This document shows, piece by piece, positions 7,056 through 16,028 of a DNA stretch of 64,000 nt. Position numbers and translations under genes: made by a program. The notes under the pieces are model-generated. The model did no database searches and had not been told where the DNA came from. It saw only the letters and a list, made by a program, of their open reading frames with translations. The DNA lies in contig NZ_JAJSOO010000001.1 of NCBI RefSeq assembly GCF_029428875.1, positions 806,001-870,000 of the forward strand, in the 5' to 3' direction. The stretch comes from Streptomyces sp. JH34 (GTDB lineage: Bacteria > Actinomycetota > Actinomycetes > Streptomycetales > Streptomycetaceae). Position 1 is the first letter of the stretch. The number at the start of each line of letters is the position of its first letter.

Positions 7056-8402
7056 TCACGGCCGGTCGAGATACGCGAGCCCGGGGTGCGCCCTGGTGTA
7101 CCCCTCGACGAGCCTGCGGGCCACGGTGACGGAGTCGACCAGCGGGTGCAGGGCGAAGGCCCGTACTGCCGCCGCCCGTGAGCCGCTCTCCGCCGCTTCG
7201 AGCACCGCACGCTCCACCGCCTTGACCGCGGTGACCAGCCCGACCGCGTGGTACGGGAGCGGGTCGACGGCGACGGGGTGCGCGCCGTTGGCGTCGACGA
7301 GGCACGGGACCTCGATGACGGCGTCCTCGTCGAGCACCGGAAGGGTGCCACGGTTGCGTACGTCGAGGATCAGCGAGGTGCGTTCGTCGCGGGCGACGGC
7401 CCGCATCAGGGCCAGGGCTACCTGCTCGTACCCTCCGGACTCCAGATCGCTAGCCTCGCGGTCACCGGCCCCCGCAACGTCCCGGTTCTCCGACATGTAG
7501 GTCGCCTCACGTTCGGCGCGCGTACGGTCCCAGGTGGCCAGCGGAGGGGCGGCAGGGTCCTTCATCCGGGCGTAGAAGCCCTCCTGCTGGTCGCGGAGGA
7601 AGGCACCGCGGGTCTGTTCGGCGTCCTGGTAGGCGCGGACCGCTTCCCGGTTGAAGTAGTAGTAGTGCAGGTATTCGTTGGGGACGGCGCCCAGCGAGCG
7701 CAGCCAGTCGGGGCCGAACAGCCTGCCCTCCTCGAAGGATCCGAGCAGGTCGGGATCGGCGAGCAGGCGGGGGAGTTCGTCACGTCCGTCGATGTGGAGC
7801 CCGCGCACCCAGCCGAGGTGGTTGAGCCCGACGTAGTCGATCCACGCGCGGTCGGGGTCCGCGCCCAGGACACGGGCGATTCGGCGGCCGAGCCCCACCG
7901 GCGAGTCGCAGATGCCGATGACCCGGTCGCCGAGGTGCCTGGCCATCGCCTCGGTGACCAGGCCCGCCGGATTGGTGAAGTTGATGACCCACGCGTCGGG
8001 GGCGAGCCGGGCGATGCGCCGTGCGAGGTCCGTCGCGACGGGAACGGTGCGCAGCCCGTAGGCGATGCCGCCCGCTCCGACCGTCTCCTGGCCGAGCACG
8101 CCCTCGTCGAGGGCGACGCGCTCGTCGGCCGCCCGCCCCTCGAGACCGCCGACCCTGATCGCGGAGAAGACGAAGTCCGCGCCCCGCAGGGCCTCGTCGA
8201 GATCACCGGTGGCGAGCACGGCGGGAGCGTCGTCGACGCCGGCGGCCTGTTCGGCCAGCACCCGGGCGACGGCGGTGAGCCGGTCCCCGTCCGTGTCGTA
8301 CAGGGTCACCCGCGAGACGCGGCCTTCGGCGTGGTCGCCGAGCAGTGCCCCGTACACCAGAGGGACCCGGAATCCGCCGCCACCAAGAATTGTCAGCTTC
8401 AC
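7056..8402 (-). CDS. GH4 6-phospho-beta-glucosidase-type glycosidase
   Basis: A 448-residue NAD- and metal-dependent glycosidase of family GH4. The N-terminal VKLTILGGGGFRVPLVYGAL is the Rossmann NAD loop. NFTNPAGLVTEA, GICDSPVGLGRR and GLNHLGWVRG carry the Asn, Cys and His that hold substrate and manganese in this family. GH4 enzymes cleave by oxidising C3 of the sugar and eliminating the aglycone. Similarity is closest to 6-phospho-beta-glucosidases (LicH/CelF type), but Streptomyces copies often sit away from a PTS, as here, so the exact substrate is open. The GTG at 8402 is chosen because it directly begins the NAD-binding strand; only a weak GAG lies upstream. Confidence 0.9.
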   Translation of the reverse strand: MKLTILGGGGFRVPLVYGALLGDHAEGRVSRVTLYDTDGDRLTAVARVLAEQAAGVDDAPAVLATGDLDEALRGADFVFSAIRVGGLEGRAADERVALDEGVLGQETVGAGGIAYGLRTVPVATDLARRIARLAPDAWVINFTNPAGLVTEAMARHLGDRVIGICDSPVGLGRRIARVLGADPDRAWIDYVGLNHLGWVRGLHIDGRDELPRLLADPDLLGSFEEGRLFGPDWLRSLGAVPNEYLHYYYFNREAVRAYQDAEQTRGAFLRDQQEGFYARMKDPAAPPLATWDRTRAEREATYMSENRDVAGAGDREASDLESGGYEQVALALMRAVARDERTSLILDVRNRGTLPVLDEDAVIEVPCLVDANGAHPVAVDPLPYHAVGLVTAVKAVERAVLEAAESGSRAAAVRAFALHPLVDSVTVARRLVEGYTRAHPGLAYLDRP

Positions 8403-8484
8403 GCTGCTCGATGGTACGGGGCCGGAAGCCGGGCGCCCCGGACCCTGGGGCCCGGGGCGCCCGGCACGGTGGACCGCCCCGCCG

Positions 8485-9999
8485 TCAGTGGCCGTTCCAC
8501 CACCGCACGACGGCACGCCAGATCTTCGTCGGCCCGCCCCGTTGCGCCGGGATGACGGCGCCCTCTCCGGAAGCGGTGTCCGCGGGGGCGGTGGGCGCCT
8601 CCGCGGGGACCCGGCGGGCAGGGGTGGTGCCGGGGACGACGGGCGAGGCGACCACCCAGTCACCGTGGGTCCGCGGCCGGGCCACCGCGGGCAGCGGTTC
8701 CTCGTCGATCTCCTGCTGCGGCGCCGGGGCGAACGTCGTCGGAAGGTCCACGAGATGCCGCGACATGAAGTTGCCCGCCCGGCGCAGCTCGCTCTCGTCG
8801 ACGCCCAGTTCCAGGTCGGGCAGGCGCATCAGGAGGGCGTCGACGCCGACGTCGGCGATGGCACGCCCGATGTCCTGGCCCGGACACTCGTGGGGGCCGC
8901 TGCTGAACGCCATGTGGGCGCGGTTGCCGTCCATGCTGACGGTGAGGTCGGGCCGCACGGCGGGATCGGTGTTGGCGGGCGCGATGCCCACGATCAGGGC
9001 GTCACCGGCCTTGATCTGCTGCCCGCCGAGCTCCGTGTCGCCCACCGCCCAGCGGCCGAGGACAGCGGTGAACGGGGGCTCGTCCCACAGGGTCTGCTCG
9101 ACCGCCTCGGGCACGGTCATGTGCCCTCCGCTGAGCCTGGCCCGGAACCTGGGGTCGGTGAGCACCATCCGCAGCACGTTGGCGATCAGATTGGTCGTCG
9201 TCTCGTAGGCGACGATGAGGACCACCCGCAGGTGCTCGCTGATCTCCGTGTCGGTGAGGCCCGCGGGGTGCTCGACCAGCCAGGTGGCGAAGTCCTCGGC
9301 AGGTGCGGCCCTGCGGCGCTGGACCAGCCGGTCCAGGGCCCCGATCACATAGGCGTTGCTGGCGACGGCCGTCTCCGATCCCCGCGTCATGTCGCGGGCG
9401 GCCTGGACCAGACGGTCGTCGTACTCCTCCGGCATGCCGATGATCGCGCACATCACCATCATCGGGAGCCGCTCCGCGAACTGGGTGACCAGTTCGGCCC
9501 GGCCCTCCCCGCAGAAGTCGTTGACGAGCCGGTTGGAGTACCGGTTGATGTGGCGGCGCACGCCGCGGGTGTCGATGCGCGCCATGCTGTCGGTGACCGC
9601 GCCGCGCAGCCTCTCGTGTTCGGCGCCCTCGGCGAAGGAACAGACGGGCTGCCAGGTGAAGAGGGGGGCGAGCGGGTGGTCGGGGGCCACGCTGCCGTCC
9701 TGCAGGCCACGCCAGCGACGCGAGTCGCGGGAGAACTGCGAGGGGGTGCGGGTCATGTGCAGGTTCTCGCTGTGCCCGAGCACCAGCCAGGCGGGGACGT
9801 CCTCGTGCAGCAGGACGGGTGCCACCGTCCCGTGTTCGGCGCGCAGCTTCTCGTACAGACCCGCGGGGTCGGCCTCGGCCTCGGGACCGTACAGCCGGCG
9901 CAGCCCGCCGGGCCCGATGCCCATGGAGTGCGCGGGACACTGCGGGGGCGGAACCGGGCCCGCGGACGATCCGGGTTCGTACTGGAAGGGGGTTGTCAC
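8485..9999 (-). CDS. cvnE: conservon cytochrome P450, CYP157-like, lacking the ExxR arginine
   Basis: A 504-residue P450 that closes the conservon. The heme-ligand loop is FSSGPHECPGQDIGR with Cys372. The K-helix, where almost all P450s have ExxR, reads E301-Q-T-L-W instead, and the I-helix motif is AYETTTN rather than AGxDT. The same loss of ExxR is documented for CYP157 enzymes of S. coelicolor conservons, so this is a family trait and not a sequencing fault. The C-terminal about 90 residues are a low-complexity Pro/Ala-rich tail absent from most P450s. The reaction is unknown; the equivalent gene in the S. griseus rar operon is rarE. A 79-base gap separates it from the GTPase gene. Confidence 0.92.
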   Translation of the reverse strand: MTTPFQYEPGSSAGPVPPPQCPAHSMGIGPGGLRRLYGPEAEADPAGLYEKLRAEHGTVAPVLLHEDVPAWLVLGHSENLHMTRTPSQFSRDSRRWRGLQDGSVAPDHPLAPLFTWQPVCSFAEGAEHERLRGAVTDSMARIDTRGVRRHINRYSNRLVNDFCGEGRAELVTQFAERLPMMVMCAIIGMPEEYDDRLVQAARDMTRGSETAVASNAYVIGALDRLVQRRRAAPAEDFATWLVEHPAGLTDTEISEHLRVVLIVAYETTTNLIANVLRMVLTDPRFRARLSGGHMTVPEAVEQTLWDEPPFTAVLGRWAVGDTELGGQQIKAGDALIVGIAPANTDPAVRPDLTVSMDGNRAHMAFSSGPHECPGQDIGRAIADVGVDALLMRLPDLELGVDESELRRAGNFMSRHLVDLPTTFAPAPQQEIDEEPLPAVARPRTHGDWVVASPVVPGTTPARRVPAEAPTAPADTASGEGAVIPAQRGGPTKIWRAVVRWWNGH

Positions 10000-10078
10000 A
10001 GTGGCTCCAGGAATAGGACGTTCCGGGAAGGGGCGAGTGGGGACATGGCCCGTTCGGAAGCAGAGGTGAGTGCCGCCG

Positions 10079-10693
10079 TCAGGTGAGCGGTACGGCGAGG
10101 CTGTGCAGGTAGCGCATCAGGGTCATCAGCACATCGCGGCTGGAGGCACGCAGTCGCGCGTCGCAGTCGATCATCGGGACCTCGTCCGGCAGGTCCAGGG
10201 CGCTGCGCAGGGCCTCGACGGGATGACGCGGGGCGCCGGGGAAGGTGTTGACGGCCACGACGAAGGGCACGCCGCGCTCCTCCAGCCTGCCGATGACGTC
10301 GAAGCTGACCTGGAGCCGCCGGGTGTCGATGAGGACGACGGCTCCGAGTGCTCCTTCGAATAGCCCGTTCCAGAGGAACCAGAAGCGTTCCTGGCCGGGG
10401 GTGCCGAACAGATAGAGGATCAGTTCGTCGCTGAGGCTGATCCGGCCGAAGTCCATGGCGACGGTGGTGGCCGTCTTGGTCTCCACCCCCACGTTGTCGT
10501 CCACGCCGACACCGGCCTGGGTCATGGTCTCTTCGGTCGTCAGGGGCCGGATCTCGCTCACCGAGCCGACCATGGTCGTCTTGCCGACCCCGAACCCGCC
10601 GACGACGACGACCTTCACCGCGGCCGTGGCCGTGTCGGGAAGGACGTCCTCGTTGCGCGGGCCCGTGATCGTGTCAGAGCTTCTGGAGTCCAT
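10079..10693 (-). CDS. cvnD: conservon small GTPase (MglA/Ras-like)
   Basis: A 204-residue GTP-binding protein. The P-loop GGFGVGKTT begins at residue 32. Switch II appears as FGTPGQERFWFLW, where the usual DxxG is replaced by GTPGQ, as in other CvnD proteins. The base-recognition NKxD motif is degenerate (AVNTFPG). In S. coelicolor, CvnD proteins assemble with CvnA-C at the membrane in a complex likened to eukaryotic GPCR/G-protein modules. The gene starts 20 bases inside the DUF742 gene, so the set is translated as one unit. Confidence 0.95.
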   Translation of the reverse strand: MDSRSSDTITGPRNEDVLPDTATAAVKVVVVGGFGVGKTTMVGSVSEIRPLTTEETMTQAGVGVDDNVGVETKTATTVAMDFGRISLSDELILYLFGTPGQERFWFLWNGLFEGALGAVVLIDTRRLQVSFDVIGRLEERGVPFVVAVNTFPGAPRHPVEALRSALDLPDEVPMIDCDARLRASSRDVLMTLMRYLHSLAVPLT

Positions 10694-11042
10694 GCATCAC
10701 CGCTTCGAGGAGGGACCGGTCCGGGAGCGCGGCGCGGACGATGGGCGCGCGCGACTCGATCAGTTCGGTCGCCAGGAGTTCTGTCAGGAGCGAGGTGACC
10801 ACGCTGAAGGGGAGGCTCAGGTAGGCCGAGATCTCGGCGACGGAGAGCGGCGCCTTGCAGAGCCGCAGGATCGCGGCCTGCTCGGGCTGGACCGTCGGCG
10901 AGGGATCGGCCTGTGCCACCACCATCGTGACGAGGTCGAGTGCCGCTCTCTCACCGTCGGGGGCGCCGGTGATCACGTACAGCCGTTCCGGGTCGCTCAC
11001 CGCCGGGTCGGCCTTGCGGCGTTCTCGTCGGGGAGGGCTCAT
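10674..11042 (-). CDS. cvnC: conservon DUF742 protein
   Basis: A 122-residue DUF742 protein. A central AILRLCKAPLSVAEISAYL and SLPFSVVTSLLTELLATELI form a winged helix-like pair of helices, the core of this family. It begins with SDPERLYVITGAPDG, a recurring CvnC start. In conservons this protein binds the kinase and GTPase partners; its own biochemical activity is unknown. Its ATG overlaps the stop of the roadblock gene (ATGA) and its end overlaps the GTPase gene by 20 bases. Confidence 0.94.
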   Translation of the reverse strand: MSPPRRERRKADPAVSDPERLYVITGAPDGERAALDLVTMVVAQADPSPTVQPEQAAILRLCKAPLSVAEISAYLSLPFSVVTSLLTELLATELIESRAPIVRAALPDRSLLEAVMHGLQKL

Positions 11043-11446
11043 CCGGACTGCCCGTCGTGGCGCGGAGGACTCGTCAGGTGCGCGCCGATACGGACGACCA
11101 TGTCGCGCATGCGGGCACCCACCAGTCCGGCGTCGACCGTCTCGCCGGCCAGGACGGCGAGGTAGGCGCCCGTGCCCGCGGCCATCAGGTAGAAGAACCC
11201 TCCGGTGACCTCGATGACGACGAGCTTCATCAGTCCGTCGCTGTAGGGGATCTCGGTGGCGACGGCGGCGGCCAGACTCTGCAGTCCGGCGCAGGCGGCG
11301 GCGAGACGGTCGGCGACGTCGGGGTCACCGCCGTGCCGGGCGATGCGGAGGCCGTCGGCGGAGAGCACCACGATCTGATGGATGCTCGGTACGTCGTCGG
11401 CCAGTTCCTTGAGCATCCAGTCCATGTTTCCCCGTTGCTGGATCAC
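11039..11446 (-). CDS. cvnB: conservon roadblock/LC7 domain protein
   Basis: A 135-residue roadblock/LC7 protein, the family that acts as GTPase-activating or scaffold partner of MglA-like GTPases. The fold is visible from IHQIVVLSADGLRIARHGG, DRLAAACAGLQSLAAAVA and VVIEVTGGFFYLMAAGTGAYL. I take the GTG at 11446, whose GTGA overlaps the kinase stop and which has an AGGGAGA site upstream; the ATG at 11425, seven codons later, is also possible with GGGGAA in front. The gene sits between the kinase and DUF742 genes in the standard conservon order. Confidence 0.94.
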   Translation of the reverse strand: MIQQRGNMDWMLKELADDVPSIHQIVVLSADGLRIARHGGDPDVADRLAAACAGLQSLAAAVATEIPYSDGLMKLVVIEVTGGFFYLMAAGTGAYLAVLAGETVDAGLVGARMRDMVVRIGAHLTSPPRHDGQSG

Positions 11447-13071
11447 TTCTCGTCTCCCTTGTCCCACGCGTCGTCTGAGTCCGTGTCGTTCCCGGGGTCC
11501 TTGGGCACACCGTTGACGGCCTGGGTGAAGGCCTCCAGCCAGAGGCCGGGCGGTGCCGATCCGCCACCACCGTGTCCGTTGTGCCCGTTGCGCGCGGCCG
11601 GCTCCGCGGCCGGCGCGGCCTGTTGCGGGAGGTTGTGCGATCCGAGGGGGGCGCGCCCCCGGCTGCGGCGCTGAGGGAGCCCGCCCTCGGTCCACTCGGT
11701 CACGACGATCTCGTCGTCGCCCATGGCCGCCGCGGCGGGCGCGGGCCGCGCGGCCGAGGCCGCCGGAGCCGGTGCGGGTACGGGGGTGGCGAGCGACGGG
11801 ACGGGGCCGGTCACGGCGGGGCGCGTCTTGTGCTTGCCGCGCGGTGGGACGACGTGCTGCATCTGCGACATGTCGAGCGAGCTCTGGGGCCGCGAGGTGG
11901 CGCCGATGCCGTGCGCGATGCCGGGGGCGGGGCCGGTGGTGATCATGTCGCGCGGCACGATGAGTACGGCGCGTACCCCTCCGTACGCGGACTGCCGCAG
12001 CGACACCTGGAGTTGGTACATGCGGGCGAGCCGGCCGACCACGGCCATGCCGAGGCGCGGCGACTCCCCGAGGTCGTTCATGTTGATGCCGGCCTGTGCC
12101 TGGGCGAGCATGTTCTCGGCCCGCACACGGGCCTCCTCGCTGAGGCTGACGCCGCCGTCCTCGATCTCGATGGCGATGCCCGTCTGCACCTCGACCGCGG
12201 TGACGTGCACCCGGGTCTGCGGGGGCGAGTAGCGCGTGGCGTTGTCGAGGAGTTCGGCGCAGGCGTGGATGAGCGGCTCGACCGCGGTGCCGACGATGGC
12301 GACCTTGGCGATCGAGTGCAGGTCGACGCGCTGGTACTCCAGGATCCTGGACATGGCGCCACGCAGCACGCTGAAGAGCGGCACGGCCTTGGGCCACTGA
12401 CGGCTGGGGCGTGCGCCGCCGAGTACGGCGATGGAGTCGGCGAGACGGCCGATCAGCGCGGTGCCGTGGTCGATGCGGAGGAGGTCGTCGAAGACGTCGG
12501 GGTTGCGCCCGTGGTGGTCCTCCATCTCCCGGAGTTCACTGGCCTGCCGGTGGACGATGGCCTGGACCCGGCGGGCGACACTGACGAAGGCGCGCTGCGC
12601 GGAGTCACGCATCGCCTCTTCGTTGTCGATGATGTCGAGGACCTGGAGGACCAGGGCACGCTGCGCCTTGGGGAGGTTGCGGTAGGACGCGTCGGCGTCG
12701 ACGATGTCACGCATCACCTCCTGCGGGGAGTTGCTGGCGCGCAGCCGCCGGATCGCGGCCGGCAGGAGGTCCTTGGTGAGCCGTTCGGTCTCCTGGTCGT
12801 AGGACGCGATCCGGTGTTCCAGGGCCGCGATGCGCCGTTCGTACTCGGCTCGCTGGACGCGCGCCGCCCGGCGCCGGCGGTTCAGTACGACGGCGAGCGT
12901 GGCGACCACGACTGTGGCGACCGCGCCGCACCAGACGACTGCCGCCCGCGTGGCTCCGGTGACCGGCGCCGCGCCCGCCGCGGTGGCACCGGCCATCAGT
13001 ACGACGGGCAGGAGCGCGGCGCGGACTACGGGGACGTCTCTTTTGGTCGGCGGTGATTCAACACGGACCAT
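11443..13071 (-). CDS. cvnA: conservon sensor histidine kinase-like membrane protein
   Basis: A 542-residue membrane protein that opens the conservon. Two hydrophobic segments (about residues 17-35 and 44-62) are followed by a basic RRRRAARVQRAEYERR linker and a coiled helical region. The ATPase domain shows the N box CAELLDNATRYSPP near residue 267, G1 as EIEDGGVSLSEE near 299, and a G2 region LGMAVVGRLARMY near 340. There is no clear phospho-acceptor H box like that of classical kinases, which is normal for CvnA. The last about 150 residues are a Pro/Ala-rich disordered tail. AGAGGG lies 5 bases before the ATG. The operon order A-B-C-D-P450 matches rarA-E of S. griseus. Confidence 0.94.
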   Translation of the reverse strand: MVRVESPPTKRDVPVVRAALLPVVLMAGATAAGAAPVTGATRAAVVWCGAVATVVVATLAVVLNRRRRAARVQRAEYERRIAALEHRIASYDQETERLTKDLLPAAIRRLRASNSPQEVMRDIVDADASYRNLPKAQRALVLQVLDIIDNEEAMRDSAQRAFVSVARRVQAIVHRQASELREMEDHHGRNPDVFDDLLRIDHGTALIGRLADSIAVLGGARPSRQWPKAVPLFSVLRGAMSRILEYQRVDLHSIAKVAIVGTAVEPLIHACAELLDNATRYSPPQTRVHVTAVEVQTGIAIEIEDGGVSLSEEARVRAENMLAQAQAGINMNDLGESPRLGMAVVGRLARMYQLQVSLRQSAYGGVRAVLIVPRDMITTGPAPGIAHGIGATSRPQSSLDMSQMQHVVPPRGKHKTRPAVTGPVPSLATPVPAPAPAASAARPAPAAAAMGDDEIVVTEWTEGGLPQRRSRGRAPLGSHNLPQQAAPAAEPAARNGHNGHGGGGSAPPGLWLEAFTQAVNGVPKDPGNDTDSDDAWDKGDEK

Positions 13072-13682
13072 CTAAACCCTCTGGCGGTTGATTTCGGGAG
13101 GTATACGCATGTGCACGGATAGTTGTGCACAAGCGCTCGAATTCATATCAACTCGACTTCACTGCGCGTGAGCCTAGCCAGATCAGAACAGTGCTTCGGC
13201 ATATTCACCCAACCCCCTGCGCGAGCACGGCTGCGGTAATACACTCGCCAGTTTTCGTACTCACCGACGTCGAGCGGACGCAGGGAGTGACCTGTATCGG
13301 GAATCGGGAGAAAGTAGACCCTCGCGTCCGACTGTGCGGGACACGAGGGCGAACGGGGCGGTCAGCCTGGAGGGTCAATCACCTGCAGGAATGCGGAAAT
13401 CTAGGTACGCGTGAGCGATCGGCGTCGCGATGTGCGAATACTCAGCAACCGCAGAGCCGGACAAGCGCACATGCGATCGAATCGGATCGAAAGGAGCAGA
13501 TCCCTGATCGACGAACGAACGCGCGAACCGTAACCCGTAAGGGCTGCGGGACACGGGGCGCCGGATCGGCGCCGACGACAGGCGCGCGGGGCGGGAATTC
13601 CGGCTCCCCGACCTCCTCACTCTCCGTGAGACCCCTCCTGTCCGCCCGGAGATCCTTGGGCCTGCCCGCACCTCCCGGATGT
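13072..13682. other. 611-bp non-coding region upstream of the conservon
   Basis: No convincing gene is present; open frames here lack the GC-rich third positions of the neighbours. GC content is visibly lower near the kinase start. TGTGCAC occurs twice in direct repeat (13110-13116 and 13124-13130), each holding the palindrome GTGCAC, about 40-60 bases before the cvnA ATG, and is a possible regulator site. The far side adjoins the 3' end of a MarR gene, so all of it is leader or promoter for cvnA. No tRNA or rho-independent hairpin was recognised. Confidence 0.6.
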
Positions 13683-14186
13683 CTAGCGACGGCCGCCGAG
13701 CCGGCCCTCCAGTTGCACCAGCAGCTCACCGAGCTGTTCGCTGAGGCCGCCGCGGGTCTCCTCGTCGAGCCCGGAGAGCACCGACCGCTCGTAGGCGAGC
13801 TGTTCGGGCAGCAGACGGTCGACCAGGTCGCGCCCCGCCTCCGTGAGCCCGACGTGGGCGACCCTGCGGTCCCGCGCGTCGCTGCGACGGTCGATCAGGC
13901 CTGACTCCTGCAGGACACGCAGACGCTTCGTGACGGCGGCCCCGGACGAGAAGGTCTCACGGGCGAGCTCGCCGGGGGTGAGCTCGCGGGCGGTGCGCCG
14001 CATCGCTCCGAGCAGGTCGAATTCGGCACGCGTCAGTCCGGCGGAGCGCAGCGGCGCGTCCTCGGCCTGCTGGAGGAGGGCGGCGCAGCGGTTGATGCGG
14101 CCGATGAGCTCCATCGGTCCGGTGTCGAGCCCAGGGTGGACGGCCTGCCACTGCCGTACCACCGAGGCCACGATGTCGTCGGTCAC
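13683..14186 (-). CDS. MarR family transcriptional regulator
   Basis: A 167-residue MarR-type regulator. The winged helix spans about residues 45-110: LTRAEFDLLGAMRR, ELTPGELARETFSSGAAVTKRLRVLQE as recognition region, and the wing LIDRRSDARDRRVAHVGLTEAG with the conserved DxR. Such regulators are dimers that release DNA on binding phenolic or lipophilic ligands. The GTG start overlaps the stop of the FUSC gene (GTGA), so the regulator is co-translated with the transporter it probably controls. No ligand can be named. Confidence 0.9.
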   Translation of the reverse strand: MTDDIVASVVRQWQAVHPGLDTGPMELIGRINRCAALLQQAEDAPLRSAGLTRAEFDLLGAMRRTARELTPGELARETFSSGAAVTKRLRVLQESGLIDRRSDARDRRVAHVGLTEAGRDLVDRLLPEQLAYERSVLSGLDEETRGGLSEQLGELLVQLEGRLGGRR

Positions 14187-15886
14187 ACCGCTCCGTTCGC
14201 CGGGGGCAGGGTGATCAGCCCCTGCCGTTGTGCTGTCGCCGCGAGCGTACGGTGTCCTGCCTGCTCAGCGGCGAGCAACTCCTCCTTGGGAAGGGCGCGC
14301 TGCCACCATTCGCCCGAAGCGACGTCGCCGGCGTCCCGCAGTTCGACGAGGGCGGCGGTCAGCCTCCTGCGTGCCGTTTCGAGCGCCGGAGGACCGTCCG
14401 CCGGGTCGGCGACCGCGCGTTCGGCACGGTCCCGGGCCTCCCAGGCCGCGGCGAGGGCCCGCTCCACGCGGCCGGACGCCCTGCGGTTGGTGACGGCGAC
14501 CGCGGCGAGGAAGCCGACCGCGACACCCACGAGGGTGTCCAGGGCCCGGTCCTCGACGAGCTGACCCGCGGGCTGGAACCCGCCGAACTCCAGGATCAGC
14601 AGGGCCATGGGGGTGACCGCGACGGAGCCGAGCCAGTAGTTGCGCGTGATCAGGGCCTCGGCGGCGAAGTTGAAGAACAGGACGCACAGGACGAGGGCGA
14701 GCGGGCCGACCCGGGCGAGCGGGATCACGGCCGCGAAGACCAGCACGCCGAGGAGGTTGCCGACGGTCCGCTGCAGGGCCCTGCTCCAGGAGAGGGCGAG
14801 GTTGGGCTGGTAGACGGAGGCGGCGGTGACGATGGCCCAGTACGGGTGCCCGACACCGAGCGCCGAGGACACGTAACCGGCCAGGGCGCAGCCGATGAGT
14901 GTGCGGAAGGCGACCGGCAGAACCGGCGACCCGGGGCCGAGCGCGCGCAGCAGCCGGCGCCTGGCCTCGCGCCGGCCCCGTCGCATCCGCTGTCCGGCAC
15001 GTTCGGCGTCGATGCCGAACAGCTGCTCGACGGTGCCCGGCGCGGGCGGGGGTCCGGGGACGGTGCCACGGCCCCGGGTCGCCGCCGCCCACCGGCGCAG
15101 TTCTTCGGGGTCGGCGCCGGGGACGTGGCCGTCGGCCGCGGGGGTGGCGAGGGCGCGCTCGGCGTGGACGACGAGGCGTTCGAGTTCCTGGCGTACGGGA
15201 GTGGGGCGGCCCGCGGCCAGCAGTGACTGCCAGGCGCCCTGCACCGCCGCCGCCGCGGTGTGCCGGCTCCGGGGGTCGGGCGCCGTCGCGTACGCCGCTG
15301 CGGCGTCGAGGGCGCGGGCGGTGGCGAGACGCTCGGGCCCCTCCCTGTGCCACAGGGCGGGGCCCGCGGTGACCAGCCACGAGAAGGCGCCCGCGGCCAG
15401 CATCAGCGCCAGGTGCCCCGGGACCTGGCCGAGTTCCTGCGGTGCGAAGAGCGCCGCCGAGGTGACGAAGGCGAAGATCACGTTGCCGGGCGGGCCGATG
15501 CGGGTCGCGTCGCAGAAGGTCTTCTGCACGGCGGCGAGCAGTGCGCCGACGGCGATGAGCACGGCGGTCGAGTCGGTGAGCGAGGCGGTGACCAGTGCGA
15601 CGGCGAAGCCCGCCGCCATCCCCAGGATCACGCGGAGGACGGTGTGGGCCCTGCGGGCGTACGGGAGGTTGTGTCCGTAGAGCGCGCAGAGCGACCCCGC
15701 CATGGTGTACATGATCAGGTCGAGCCGGCCCAGGGAGTACAGCAGCAGATTCGGGACGGCCGACGCGACGACCACGCTCAGCGCGGGCTTGTACCAGATC
15801 TCGGCGGGGCTGTTGAGGCGCAGGACACCGGCGACCGGCAGTCTGTGGACGGATGGCTTCCGGGATCGCATAGATGTATCACTCAC
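14183..15886 (-). CDS. FUSC family membrane protein (putative aromatic acid or small-molecule exporter)
   Basis: A 567-residue protein with two clusters of membrane helices, as in FUSC/YccS/AaeB exporters. The first cluster lies at about residues 35-175 (VVVASAVPNLLLYSLGRLD, then several helices), a soluble helical domain follows, and the second cluster at about 325-465 includes YWAIVTAASVYQPN and LQRTVGNLLGVLVFAAV, the FUSC signature. A helical cytoplasmic tail ends the protein. The GTG at 15886 has AAGG about 7 bases upstream. It is the first gene of a two-gene operon with a MarR regulator, suggesting efflux of a compound sensed by that regulator. Confidence 0.9.
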   Translation of the reverse strand: MSDTSMRSRKPSVHRLPVAGVLRLNSPAEIWYKPALSVVVASAVPNLLLYSLGRLDLIMYTMAGSLCALYGHNLPYARRAHTVLRVILGMAAGFAVALVTASLTDSTAVLIAVGALLAAVQKTFCDATRIGPPGNVIFAFVTSAALFAPQELGQVPGHLALMLAAGAFSWLVTAGPALWHREGPERLATARALDAAAAYATAPDPRSRHTAAAAVQGAWQSLLAAGRPTPVRQELERLVVHAERALATPAADGHVPGADPEELRRWAAATRGRGTVPGPPPAPGTVEQLFGIDAERAGQRMRRGRREARRRLLRALGPGSPVLPVAFRTLIGCALAGYVSSALGVGHPYWAIVTAASVYQPNLALSWSRALQRTVGNLLGVLVFAAVIPLARVGPLALVLCVLFFNFAAEALITRNYWLGSVAVTPMALLILEFGGFQPAGQLVEDRALDTLVGVAVGFLAAVAVTNRRASGRVERALAAAWEARDRAERAVADPADGPPALETARRRLTAALVELRDAGDVASGEWWQRALPKEELLAAEQAGHRTLAATAQRQGLITLPPANGAV

Positions 15887-15896
15887 CCATTTACCT

Positions 15897-15908
15897 TAAC
15901 AGGTGTTA
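15897..15908. promoter_or_regulatory. candidate operator before the FUSC-MarR operon
   Basis: TAAC-AGGT-GTTA is an inverted repeat 11 bases before the FUSC start codon, in an AT-richer patch (TTACCTTAACAGGTGTTACA). It would overlap the ribosome site or the transcription start, a usual place for MarR autoregulation. The arms are only four bases, so this is weak evidence. Confidence 0.35.
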
Positions 15909-16028
15909 CACACGTAAAACGTTTTCGTGGTGCGCGCCGCCTCAGGTAGCCGCCACCCCCTCACGGCTCTACCGTGCTGCATACCAGCGTAGGAATGTGA
16001 GGGATCGCTCGCCTCGGGAGGAACCCGT

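Noticed and set aside
13125..13904. 259-codon frame across the conservon leader
   Set aside because: Codon third positions are not GC-rich in the first 500 bases, there is no ribosome site, and it runs antisense into the MarR gene.
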